From contig NW_017802602.1 in the NCBI RefSeq assembly GCF_001625305.1, positions 1,969,927 through 2,033,926 of the forward strand: a stretch of DNA of 64,000 nt, read 5' to 3'. Position 1 is the first letter of the stretch. Every line of letters begins with the position of its first letter. The notes below the pieces were generated by a model. That model searched no databases and was not told where the DNA came from. It worked only from the letters and a program-made list of their open reading frames with translations. Of the stretch, positions 54,905-64,000 are shown in pieces. The position numbers and the translations under genes are program-made. The stretch is from Branchiostoma belcheri. Its lineage: Eukaryota; Chordata; Leptocardii; Amphioxiformes; Branchiostomatidae.

Positions 54905-55460
54905 CAACCTTGTTAGTTTTAGACCACCCAGACTAAAGCAATAATGCTAGATTTGTTTGTTTGTTTGTTTGTTTGTTAATATTTAAATTTATTAACTATT
55001 CAAATAGTTAATCACCAACTTTCAGATAGTAGCATGCCCCTACGTGCTTGAGGTATGGCTCTCCCCAAACACGTGTCAAAAAACTCTAGGCTAATTTTGA
55101 TACTTAAAGATGGGACTCAAAGACAGGTGCGCGACTTATCATTGAAAAGGTTGGAGGTACTTAACCGTACGTTAACTAGCATGTTGTTTTGCAAGACAGG
55201 AATATATTTAGAGTTCTTGAAAACATAACTATGGGCAGACGTGGAGAGGATGGTGTCGTGCGCATGCGCTACCGGTAATTTTTGGTACCCTGCGTCAGAA
55301 TGTGAAGTTCATATGTATATCATAAGACGTTTTGCATCATTCAAACACAAAAGGCATCCTGTTTTTCAAGCCGAAAATAGAAATATATTCGTCAGCTGGC
55401 GTCATCTGCTCTTCTATCTGTTTTGTTACTAGAACTTAAAAATACAGGAACTCATGATTA
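54905..55460. other. No gene; (TTTG)n at 54953-54978
   Basis: Nothing else supported. Confidence 0.5.
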
Positions 55461-55892
55461 GGCCACACCGCCTTAATTTTATGGATGACATCCGCGCGCG
55501 CATTGATTTTCGCCTGTCGCCCTCAAAAAAAAATAAAAAATAAAAAGATCACCTCCACGGAGGCTCTGGCCTGGCTCTAGGCCTGGGTAGTCCATGGTAG
55601 TCAGCGACAAAACGGAGCCGAGCACCCAGGTCCCAGGCTATCGAATTCGAAGCTCCACGACTCAAGAACTCAGTACATAAGTACAGTACCGATTCATAAA
55701 TGCCGCAAAAAGCCAGCATGTGCCGGCTTGTCGTATACGTCACTAAGTACTGTAGCGAATCCACAATACCAGCTTTGTATTCCTGTGGTTTAGTAGCATT
55801 TTTATTTTTGGCCGGAATTTTTTTATTCGCCCGCGCGCACTAATTTGGGGGTCTTCAGAGGATGTCATCCATAAAATTAAATCGGTGTGGCC
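55461..55892. mobile_element. Intact PIF/Harbinger-like MITE, 432 bp
   Basis: Ends GGCCACACCGCCTTAATTTT and AAATTAAATCGGTGTGGCC with TTA on both sides (55458-55460 and 55893-55895). The subterminal GGATGACATCCGCGCGCGCA and its inverse partner also pair. No transposase. Confidence 0.92.
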
Positions 55893-56333
55893 TTAGCCCT
55901 ACTTGATTGTATATCATACCACCACTTGATGTTTTAGTAACTAGGGTCTTAATAAGTGTCATTTTATAACCTTTTCGTTTTGTTTTATGTTCAATAGCCG
56001 TTGCCATACGAAAAGAAAAGAAAGAAAGAAACCCCGATAAAAAAAAGCTTAAAACACGCCAAAAATGACCCAAAACCCAAACCTCTGCTTGGAGAGCAGC
56101 GAATCTGTCAAGTGGCAATTGACCTCAGATAACCTCTAGCAGACGACACTTTGAAGCCGGGTGGGTCAAGAAGAACATTTGCGATGATATTTAATTTAAT
56201 AATACGGGAGAAAATCACATAGAAAATTGAGGCAGAATTAATATTATATTCTCTTGTACTAGGGGATGAAGTCGCGACCTAGATTCTTACTTGATATGAC
56301 GCGAAAAAAGCGCCTTTTGACTCATTGTTGCCG
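55893..56333. other. No gene; dispersed repeat at 55895-56010
   Basis: The left part matches 15958-16072. The inverse of the MITE end (CCTCTGCTTGGAGAG) is at about 56082. Upstream flank of the carboxypeptidase promoter. Confidence 0.5.
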
Positions 56334-56387
56334 ACTTCCGGGTCATCATGTGATAGTCATGTGGTGTTAGGAAGTACAGTGTAAAAC
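56334..56387 (+). promoter_or_regulatory. Carboxypeptidase proximal promoter: ETS-like site and two E-boxes
   Basis: ACTTCCGG at 56334-56341 is an ETS-type site. TCATGTGA at 56346-56353 and TCATGTGG at 56357-56364 match the E-box core used by MITF/TFE factors, which control many lysosomal genes. All lie within 55 bp of the start codon. No TATA box seen. Regulation is inferred from motifs only. Confidence 0.45.
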
Positions 56388-56469
56388 ATGGCGGCAAGAA
56401 CATGGGTGGACGCTTTGCTGTGGCCGGCACTGGTCATCGGGGCTTGTCTGGTGGTCAGTGGGTGTGCAG
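56388..56469 (+). CDS. SCPEP1-like exon 1
   Basis: ATG at 56388 (context AACATGG) encodes MAARTWVDALLWPALVIGAC and the end of the signal peptide; phase 1 donor GTAGGG. Confidence 0.85.
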
Positions 56470-59400
56470 GTAGGGTGCTGAGAGTGTGTTTAGAGTGTGT
56501 GTACATTCAGAAACTGACCGGTCTTTACTTATGAGTTTACAGTGTCACCGTTGAATGTGTCAAGTGCTTATTAGGGGGAGGGGCGATTACAGCCATTGAG
56601 CTGCCACATAGAGTTGGGATCATTGTTCAGGGCTAGGGTTAGACTTACGATTGGGGTTAGGTTAGGTTTAGTCTCCCACATCACAACTAAACCCCTCCCA
56701 CCCCTTGTCTCGGGTATATTGGAAACCCCCAAGTAGTGTCGGAGTCATGCATTTGGCAGGATCATGTATTGTATATGGTATCAAAAAGGTTGCCGGTGTC
56801 AGATATTTTTACCGTTATATGAAACATCAGAGAGGCAATCCAAGCATTTCAAAAGTTCAATACAAGTGCATTAAGCTGATATGATGTTAAAATGCTCACA
56901 TAACAACTACAGACGCACGGCCTCTGTTACTTTACATGAGATGCTAGGTAACCTGGGATGGAAATCACTCCAACACCGCCGCAAAATGGCCAGGCTAACT
57001 ACAATGTTCAAAGTCCTGCACAACACCATCTCTGTCCCCCACACCTCGTGTCTTGTCCCGGCAGCTCGATGCTTCCGCCGCACTAATCACGCTTTAAAGC
57101 TGCAGACCATCGCGAGTAAGAACAACTATTACAGGCTCTCGTTCTTCCCTCGCACCATCAAGGAGTGGAATGAACTTGAGCCCAGTGTGGCGGAGGCGAA
57201 GTCCATCTCCCAGTTCAAAGCTGAGCTGGGACGGGCTTCGCTGCATTGAGCTGCCTCCCGGTCCTTGTACATATGTAAATATGTGTAACACTAGCACCAC
57301 TGATCTCACTTGTCCTGTCTTTGCACTTGTCCACGTCCATCCCAACCCTACCCTTTGTTTGCACTTTGCACACAGCCACTAATGGCGTAATGCGCAGCTG
57401 CTAGTAATCTTCTTTTTAGAAGGCTAAGCAGTATCGAAGATGATGATGAAATGATGATGTTAAATGATCGCATATTGCTTAGTAACTAGTATTAGCTATG
57501 AGGCTAATATATCACACTATGCTGATGCATGCACAGTTCCAATACCTTATCAGCTTATCAAATGTTACCATTACAGCAGCTGACACAGACTGTAAGCCAG
57601 GCCCCAAAGTGAAGAACCAGGACTGGGGTTATGTTGACGTGCGTTCTGCGGCTCACATGTTCTGGTGGCTGTACTACAACACAGACAATTTACCTGCTGC
57701 AAGTTCTACTCCTACACCACTTATACTCTGGTTACAGGTGAGGAAACATGTCTTACATCAAGTTGAACATATACTTATAACTGATATTGTCTTTTGGAAG
57801 TGAGATGTAGAACCTGTTAGTATCAAGCTGCTTCAATCTTCTAGCCCTTGTAGATGTACCAGACTCTGTGTGTATTTGTACCTTGAAGTGCTTTGCAACT
57901 ATGACCTGTAGCTGGCTTGTAAGGGCATAAATGCACAATATAGGCCATGAAAACTTACCCTCAAGTAGTAAAATGCTAACCTGTCCAATACATGTACATG
58001 TATTTCTCCATAACTAAAAGGTGAATGAAAGGTTTACTTTTATTTACTCATAAACCATTCTAATCTAAAGCCGTGATGTTGTTTTTAGGGTGGCCCTGGA
58101 GGCTCTTCAACCGGGTTTGGAAACTTCCAGGAGATTGGACCTATGGACGTCAGTCAGCAGCCCAGGAACACTACATGGGTAAACAGGATGTTTGTAACTT
58201 GTGATATGAAGGCCTTACAAAGTTACATATTCTACATTACATATGTGAAGATAAGGCTAAACAAACTTAATGTAATGCCTAATATCTGTAGTCATGTTGA
58301 TTTTGAATACTGTTAGTGCCGAGACAAAAAGGGGCCTACCAATTTAACAAAGCTACATGTATCACTCACTCACTCTCATTCTCTCCCATAGCTTAGTCAG
58401 CCGTTGGGGCAGCATGATGTTTGGCCAAGTTCTTCCACTGCTGGCGGTCCTCCGCCAGTCTGGCCATCTGGTTGGCTGTTAGACCAGTCCACTCTTTTAA
58501 GTGTATGCACAGGAGAAATTTTACTTTGAAATATGACAGTGCTTGTGACATGTGACAAGAACACAGGCTTGTGCTGTGTTCTTGTTACAACTGTTCCATT
58601 GACATTAGTCAAGGCTTGTTAGCATGTTAGCATTCAAGTCACTAAGGTGACCAATTATTTGAGTCATACATCGTCATCAAACTCACAACACCCAACCAGC
58701 TATTCCCATCTTGGCACTTGGCCAGCTTTTTATAAAACTATTTCTTGTTTTCTCTCCCATCCCTTAGCTGTCAGTTGCCAACCCGTTGTTCATTGACAAT
58801 CCGGTGGGAACCGGTTACAGCTATGTGACCAACAAGAATGCTTAGGCTAAAATATTGACCCAAATTACACATTTTTTAACACACTAAGTTACACTGAATA
58901 CTCAGGTTGTCTCAGTTTTTTTTTCTCCTCTTTTCCCCCCAGCTGTCAGTAGCCAACCTGTTGTTTATCGACAATCCAGTTGGAACCGGTTACAGCTATG
59001 TGACCAACAAGAACGCCTATGCCACTGACGTCAGCATGGTCGCTGCTGACCTGGTCACTCTGCTCAAGGCCTTCTTCAACTGCAAGACAGACCTACAGGT
59101 GATGAGCACTTTTATTAATGTTTAGCTATTATACAGTGACAGTACCGTGTTTTATGTTTGCCTGGAATCCCTTCGTGAACGCTGTGTATCTGCTCTGTTC
59201 CTATCCTTTGCTCCTGCCTTGAAAGGTTTTACGTCTAATATCTCGCTAGACATGTTCTCTTGGTGCTGGTTCACTTTGTTCAGTTGGGAGTCAATTGTCT
59301 ACCTAAATAGGTATCTAACTCTTGGCACCTATCTGCTAGTTAAATTGTAGGTACAGGTACACAGGTGTACATTGTAGGTATACAAAATGTAGGTCTGAAC

Positions 59401-60229
59401 CTGTACCTAAACAAGTTACACCATTTTCGTCTTTACTGTATTCAAATTATTTTATTTTCTATTACTATGAACACATAAGCAAACAAAAACACTGAAAACA
59501 AGAGATCTGAGATCACATACCTCCATGAAATATGGGCTTGACGTGTAAATGTAAATTTCCTCTTTAATTATGCAAATGACCTCCACATTAACATAATTAA
59601 TGTATCGTGATGTTAACTTTTGATGAATTTACAATTTACACCAAGTAGGAAATTCCCATCATTTACCCATTGAATTTTCGCATTAATTATGCAAATGAGG
59701 TCATAATTTGCATTATTGGTATCTGTTGATGTTCCATCTGCCAAAGATTACATACATTACATGTATTAAAGTACTACAATGTAAAACACTGTAATTAGAG
59801 AATTTCCTCATTTATTATGCAAATAAAGTCCTCATTTGCATAATTTGCATTAAGTTATGTACATCTCTCTCAGCTACCTACCTACCAAAAATGATGAAAA
59901 TACATTGTTCCTGTCTGGACCTATTGGCTTTTAAAGATTTTCCCCCGAAAGTCCCTTGCAGTTTCAGAACAAGCTGCTAGGGGGACCAAACCCACACCAA
60001 TTATTCCTGGCAGGACAATCTATCTGTCACCCAAAAATCAAGACCATAACATGTTCAGGACAAAAGATACAAAAACCGGAAGTTCTGCTGCAGTACCAAG
60101 GTCATCCACCAGGAGGCCCATATTTGACCTTGACCTTTGGCTTCCTAAGGCCTACCAGCATACCAAATATCATCACAATCCATAAAGGCGTTATGGAGTT
60201 ATGAAGGTACAAAAAAGCGGAAACACAAA

Positions 60230-60278
<49 letters not shown>

Positions 60279-63200
60279 ACGCGCCAAAAACAATACCTTC
60301 CATTTCATGGAGGTAACAAAACTCCAGTCGATGAAGATTCTGATATCAGGTAATCTTATTAAAATTTTCATTTAGGAAAGGTTTTAAAAAGTTTTACCTA
60401 CCAATGTCTTTCTTTCCTTTTTTCCAGAATGTTCCCTTCTACATATTCTGTGAGTCATATGGAGGAAAGATGTCGGCTGCTTTAGCTCAGGCACTATACA
60501 AGGTGAAGACACAGGATCCATACAAATGTCATGCACTAATCCTGAACCCTTCATGACAGGGTTCAAAATTCACTTTGGGTAATAGGTGCACTTGTGCACC
60601 CAACCTAAAAAAATTTGGGGTGCACCATATAAGTAGAATGTCAGCAAAAACTAATTATGTTTCATTTCTAAATAAATGTACTATAACAATGATTTTATTA
60701 TTATTTTGACCCTTAGATATTAAGAATATATGCTGTATACTACTATACATTTAGCATCTTTACATATGAAAACCTATGAAAATATTTGGGTGCACTGGTG
60801 CACTCACAGAAAAAAATTGGGTGCAGTCAGCTCCAAATTTGGGTACACTAAGGTGCACATGCACCCAGTATTATTCAAGCTCAGGCACTTTACAAAGTGA
60901 GGACACAGGATCCATAAAATGTCACACACTAATCCTGAACCCTTCATGAAGAAGGGAAAACTGGCACATCTTTCTCTTTTAATCTATGTGATATTGCGGG
61001 GTCTTTACATCTGTCAATAACATGATGTATTTGTAGCTTAGTTTGTCTTTGGTTGATGTATCACAGGCTCATTCTGTCGCATCTTGTTGACTTCTCTTAA
61101 TCTTGTGTACGCTACCAGCAAATAGATTTTGTAACTTTTGCTGAATAGTAAGTATTTCAATTGCCAAGGACTACCAAGATGATATACAGTCATGTAGTTA
61201 CTAGTACTTATTCACACATTCACTTGACAATGTTGAACAAGAGCCAACATTTTGACGACTGCCTGTAATCTTCATCAGGGCAATTACTAGTATGACTGGA
61301 CACTTTGCTGTGCACAGAAGCTGTATAGGTGTTACCAAGGAGCTTTACATTCAAGATTGAAACCAAAAGCTTCTTGGGAGTTGGTGTTACAGTGCATAAT
61401 AATGCTGTTCAATCTTTCACCAACCTAATGAAATTATCCATTGGATGCTTTTTGATGGATGACAGAGGAATAAGGCTAATGTGGATAAATGAAAGAAATT
61501 TTCTTTCCTGAACAGACTTTTATGTTGTCCAAATAACAGTTACTCAAGCAACTGGATATGATTTTGGAAACGGTCAGACGTTTCAGGTAGCATTCACTAT
61601 CTTTCGTATAAACCTGCATTTCTCCTGCAATCTCTAGTGTCACTGACGAAAAGTTTAGGATGCTATATACTAGTACCTGAAATGTCTGTGACCTTTTCCA
61701 AAATCATATCCAGTTGCTTGAGTTACTGTTTTTGGCATATCTTATTACCTGGATGTCTTGCTTTCATGTTGTAGACCTTGATGTTGTTTTTTTCTGTAGG
61801 CTGTGAAGCAAGGTGAAGTGAAGTGTGACCTGAAAGGTGTGGCTCTGGGAGACTCCTGGATTTCAGCCATGGGTGAGTGGGCAGTAGTGGATGCTACATG
61901 AAACATCGGACAGTTTTCGAAATCTACCAGTATCTGGAGATTACTGAATAACATGAGATTCTTGTACTACCATGCAGGTTCATCTGTGTTGGTCGGTTAC
62001 ATGTCATAAAGTTAAAACTTTAGATCCAACACAAAGTTCTCTTAGTACTTACCTAGAGCTTTTAGACCTGTCACTCTGTGTGTTGAGATCACACTTCAAA
62101 GAAGCCACGTGACAAGCCCCACTGGGTCAGTCTACTGAGGATTTTTAGACCAGAGTGACCGGTCGAAAGCTCTGTGGATTTAAAGTTTTAACTTTTAACA
62201 TGAGATTCTTATGTATCTCATTACCTGGATGACTAACCCTCCTTGACGCATGATGGCATATCAGTTCTTGGGATTCGGTTTCTACAGACTGAGGGACTGT
62301 ACAAGAGTAACGGGGTACCCTGAACTGAATCAGATTTGACTTAATGATATGCCATCAGAAAAAAATGCACATTAAGCTCCTCAAAAAGTTCAACTCGTAA
62401 AGCCTGTTAAGCCTTACAAACCTGTAGAATGAAACCTATACCACACTCCTGACCTTTGCATGTATCGTTACTATGTTGTTTTCTCCTTTCAATCCTGTCC
62501 TCATGTCAGTCTTACATGTCATTTCAGAGCCAGCAATTCTAAGAAACATCTGTGAAACTGTGTAACAGTTGATTTAGTGCCATTAAAAAGTTCTGATCTA
62601 TGTTAACACTAACACTGGTTGTTTGCAGACTATGTCAACACCTGGGGACCTTACCTGAAAGCAACGGTGAGTAAATCTTCACTCTGAACTGCTAATCTTC
62701 TTTGTGTGTCTGTGCAACTTGTAGCCAACACAGCCCCTTCAGTACTTTGCGTGGGCTAGGTAGATCACAAGTCTGTTCTTAGAGAGGCTATAGCTATATT
62801 AGGCTATAGCTTCCTGTAAGGCCTAGGAAAGGTTGTGTTCCCTGTTTCAGTCCTGAAAAAATTAGGGTTTCAGTCCTGAAAAAAATACAGTCCCTTCAAG
62901 GAGTCTACACACAGAAAAGTCTAGGTTCAGCTGGTTTTTCTAGGGTCGGTCGGGAAACAGGAAACACATTTTTTTCCCTTGGCCTAATCTTAAAGTGGAT
63001 TTTCAAGTTACTTTATTTCCCATTTCCTGTTTAGTCCCTGCTGGACCATGTGGGTCTCCAGGCAGTACAGAAGTCGGCGCAGCAGACCCAGGCGGCCGTG
63101 GACCAAGGTCGGTGGAGGAACGCCACTGAACTCTGGAGCAGGACGGAAGACGTCTTGGAGGAGGTCAGAGACACTCCGTTTATCACTGTCACTTTCTTAT

Positions 63201-63931
63201 CCTTAGTAACTGTAGCAAGGGCTGAAATTCATTTTGGGAATATAGGTGCACTGGTTTGGGTGTGCAAAACTGCATAATATTATGCACCCAGTATTACTAA
63301 GTCCTGTACGTGTAGTTACAGTGAACCTCAAAGGATGTCAGAAATCAGGGTCTCTGAAAAAGGTTTGAAGTCAGTTTATCACTGTCACTTTTTTATTCTC
63401 ACAGCGTAGGTGTCAGGTACAGAAGGACAACTTTCCATGACACAAGCTGTGCATATGACTCAGTGTAAAAATCAGTGCAATTCATCTTGAATGTTGTACA
63501 TGTACCTCATGCTGCAATGCTGATGAAGGGGGCCAGAAGTTCACCATTAAAAATTCAAAACTTATATCCCTCTGAGATGCTACTTCCTGCCTATTGTGGA
63601 AAATTTTATAAAGTTATGTTTTCTCTCTGTTATAGCTTCATTCTAAAGTCAAATTTTAACTTTTTAAAGATTTGTGAAGGATAATGTTAGGTTCTCCTGA
63701 AAAATTAAAGAAACACCTCTATGCTGGCTATAAGACAGTAGATATAGGGGGCTAAATCACAACATAGGGGGTGACGCTCAAGTTCTGCAAATAAGTTCAG
63801 GGATTTTGAAGGCTGAAGTTCCATCTTTTTACAGTTCAGCAACGGAGTGAGCTTCTACAACATTCTTGGTGACAAGGTCAAGTTCGAAGTATCTGGCAGT
63901 AGAACACCAAACTTGGGTAACTCGTATATTG
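56388..63931 (+). CDS. Serine carboxypeptidase, SCPEP1-like (family S10), 3' part outside window
   Basis: Predicted secreted or lysosomal serine carboxypeptidase that removes C-terminal residues from peptides. Nine exons join into one frame of 300 codons: 56388-56469, 57577-57737, 58089-58178, 58943-59098, 60428-60502, 61800-61872, 62629-62666, 63035-63163, 63835-63931, all GT-AG with matching phases. Visible: N-terminal signal peptide (hydrophobic core LLWPALVIGACLVVSG), the AHMFWWLYY and LILWLQ blocks, oxyanion-loop GGPGGSSTGFG from residue 82, DNPVGTGYSYV, and the serine motif ESYGGK with S173. The catalytic Asp and His must lie in later exons. The order of these blocks, especially DSWISAMDYVNTWGPYL, matches vertebrate retinoid-inducible serine carboxypeptidase. 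A family member has about 450 residues, so about a third is missing. Confidence 0.93.
56840..57460 (+). pseudogene. LINE (CR1/Jockey-like) C-terminal fragment in intron 1
   Basis: An open frame at 56881-57249 encodes the conserved LINE C-terminus: YRRTASVTLHEMLGNLGWKS, LQHRRKMARLTTMFKV and SFFPRTIKEWNELEP, ending ISQFKAELGRASLH and a stop. Upstream reverse transcriptase sequence is absent. The 3' tail ends in GATGATGATGAAATGATGAT. It lies in the sense direction in the first intron of the carboxypeptidase gene. Confidence 0.88.
57577..57737 (+). CDS. SCPEP1-like exon 2
   Basis: The acceptor is a tandem CAG-CAG (57574-57579), so the exon can start at 57577 or 57580, adding or dropping one alanine. 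Encodes DWGYVDVRSAAHMFWWLYYN and PLILWLQ; donor GTGAGG. Confidence 0.9.
58089..58178 (+). CDS. SCPEP1-like exon 3
   Basis: Starts after TTTTTAG with GGPGGSSTGFGNFQEIGP, the oxyanion-hole region; 30 codons, donor GTAAAC. Confidence 0.93.
58768..58845 (+). pseudogene. Partial duplicate of SCPEP1-like exon 4 ending in a stop
   Basis: After an acceptor (TCTCCCATCCCTTAG) the sequence encodes LSVANPLFIDNPVGTGYSYV and TNKNA, then TAG, where the real exon continues AYATDV. Of the nine or so base differences from exon 4 all but one (Leu to Pro) are synonymous. No donor follows, so inclusion would truncate the protein. Confidence 0.9.
58943..59098 (+). CDS. SCPEP1-like exon 4
   Basis: Starts after CCCCCCAG with LSVANLLFIDNPVGTGYSYV and ends KAFFNCKTDLQ; 52 codons, donor GTGATG (weak). 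Confidence 0.92.
59518..60315. mobile_element. TIR element of about 800 bp in intron 4, with repeated octamer sequences
   Basis: Ends ATACCTCCATGAAATATGGG and CCATTTCATGGAGGTAAC are inverse. Inside are five octamer words, ATGCAAAT or ATTTGCAT (59570, 59689, 59818, 59834, 59843), in a degenerate repeat of about 120 bp. An inverse copy of the 42.2-kb block and an (AC)n run (about 60234-60270) follow. A similar inverted ACCTCCG-CGGAGGT word is near 18948. Confidence 0.65.
60428..60502 (+). CDS. SCPEP1-like exon 5 (catalytic serine)
   Basis: Starts after TTTCCAG: NVPFYIFCESYGGKMSAALA; 25 codons, donor GTGAAG. Contains the nucleophile serine. Confidence 0.93.
60555..60878. mobile_element. GTGCACC-rich element inserted between duplicated exon 5 ends
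   Basis: Begins GGGTTCAAAATTCACTTTGG and ends GCACCCAGTATTATTCAA; contains many GTGCACC and GGTGCAC words that pair with each other. Shorter copies at 49300-49385 and 63219-63300. Confidence 0.75.
60879..60949 (+). pseudogene. Duplicate of SCPEP1-like exon 5 3' end
   Basis: GCTCAGGCACTTTACAAA-GTGAGGACACAGGATCCAT repeats 60485-60554 (exon 5 end, its donor and the start of the intron) with a few changes. It lacks the ESYGG part and has no acceptor. Confidence 0.85.
61529..61739. mobile_element. Foldback element in intron 5, relative of 42868-43134
   Basis: ACTCAAGCAACTGGATATGA and its inverse TCATATCCAGTTGCTTGAGT form the arms; CGGTCAGACGTTTCAGGTAG and the TAGTGTCACTGACGAAAAG segment match the 43-kb copy. 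Confidence 0.85.
61643..61682 (+). ncRNA. Hammerhead-like core, decayed
   Basis: CTGACGA and GAAA are kept but the stem II arms have diverged and lengthened. Confidence 0.2.
61800..61872 (+). CDS. SCPEP1-like exon 6
   Basis: Starts after TTCTGTAG: AVKQGEVKCDLKGVALGDSW, then ISAM; phase 1 donor GTGAGT. Confidence 0.92.
62080..62200 (+). mobile_element. Penelope-like 3' fragment in intron 6
   Basis: GTGTTGAGATCACACTTCAA, AGAAGCCACGTGACAAGC, CACTGGGTCAGTCTACTGAG and GGTCGAAAGCTCTG match the 47.9-kb copy. Confidence 0.65.
62135..62168 (+). ncRNA. Hammerhead-like core
   Basis: CTGAGGA, a few extra bases, GACC-agagtgac-CGGTC, GAAA. Stem II mostly kept. Confidence 0.25.
62629..62666 (+). CDS. SCPEP1-like exon 7 (38 bp)
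   Basis: Starts after TTTGCAG and completes a split Asp codon: DYVNTWGPYLKAT; donor GTGAGT. A very short exon, supported by matching phases. Confidence 0.9.
62818..62985 (+). repeat. Dispersed repeat shared with 4041-4110
   Basis: AGGCCTAGGAAA, CCCTGTTTCAGTCCTGAAAA and TAGGGTCGGTCGGGAAACAG; part is duplicated in place (TTTCAGTCCTGAAAAAA twice). Confidence 0.6.
63035..63163 (+). CDS. SCPEP1-like exon 8
   Basis: Starts after CTGTTTAG: SLLDHVGLQAVQKSAQQTQ through RWRNATELWSRTEDVLEE; 43 codons, donor GTCAGA. One N-glycosylation site, NAT. Confidence 0.9.
63219..63300 (+). repeat. Short copy of the GTGCACC element
   Basis: GGCTGAAATTCATTTTGGGA, ATAGGTGCACTGG and TATGCACCCAGTATTA are the two ends of the 60.6-kb element with the centre deleted. 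Confidence 0.75.
63301..63834. other. Intron 8 sequence, nothing recognised
   Basis: AT-rich intron between carboxypeptidase exons 8 and 9. The phrase TTTATCACTGTCACTTT is repeated from near 63178 at about 63376. Confidence 0.5.
63835..63931 (+). CDS. SCPEP1-like exon 9, last in window
   Basis: Starts after TTTTACAG: FSNGVSFYNILGDKVKFEV, ending in phase 1 at donor GTGAGT. The gene continues beyond the window. Confidence 0.9.
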
Positions 63932-64000
63932 GTGAGTCTTTCTTTATTGGTCCCCAACTTTTATTTCCTTTGTTTCTCTGTACATACATCTGTAATAATT

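Noticed and set aside
57094..57345. Minus-strand open frame in intron 1 of the carboxypeptidase gene
   Set aside because: Antisense of the LINE C-terminal fragment.
61201..61290. Another hammerhead-like core on the minus strand near 61272
   Set aside because: CTGATGA is present but the GAAA box reads CAAAA and stem II does not pair, so it was not counted.

Overview
The window looks like an invertebrate deuterostome, most likely amphioxus (Branchiostoma). It holds two intron-rich animal genes with clear GT-AG exon structure, set in a very dense bed of tRNA-derived SINEs, LINE tails, Penelope-like remnants, MITEs with terminal inverted repeats (TIRs), foldback elements and degenerate tandem repeats. 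The species call is inference. Two 20-base N gaps (6454-6473 and 28622-28641) both fall in repeated sequence and probably mark assembly or haplotype problems.

Minus strand, about 9.1-20.3 kb: a six-exon rhodopsin-family (class A) G-protein-coupled receptor. The joined reading frame gives 407 residues with seven transmembrane segments, DRY, TM5/TM6 prolines and a DPxxY motif. It resembles peptide receptors of the orexin/allatotropin/CCK-like group. Its last coding exon runs into a minisatellite. Its introns carry a PIF/Harbinger-like MITE, a triplicated block with SINEs, Penelope-like fragments and a partial copy of exon 2.

Plus strand, about 56.3 kb to the window end: the first nine exons (300 codons) of a serine carboxypeptidase of the retinoid-inducible/SCPEP1 type (family S10). 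The signal peptide, the GGPGGSS oxyanion loop and the ESYGG serine motif are present; the 3' part lies outside the window. Two partial exon duplications sit in its introns, one ending in a premature stop. The promoter carries ETS-like and TCATGTGA E-box sites.

Between the genes (about 20.3-56.3 kb) almost everything is mobile or tandem DNA: a 5'-truncated non-LTR retrotransposon with a broken reverse transcriptase (24.5-27.2 kb), a MITE split by a second TIR element (27.7-29.8 kb), several 130-230 bp tandem arrays, a CpG-rich segment with an RFX X-box abutting a CRE (37.0 kb), a hairpin MITE with a perfect 9-bp target duplication (38.2 kb), and a palindromic 60-bp satellite with higher-order blocks (40.0-41.9 kb).

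The most unusual signal is a recurring motif, CUGANGA then a stem-loop then GAAA, at eight places within Penelope-like and hairpin repeats. It matches the core of hammerhead ribozymes, and one stem pair shows a compensatory change between copies.
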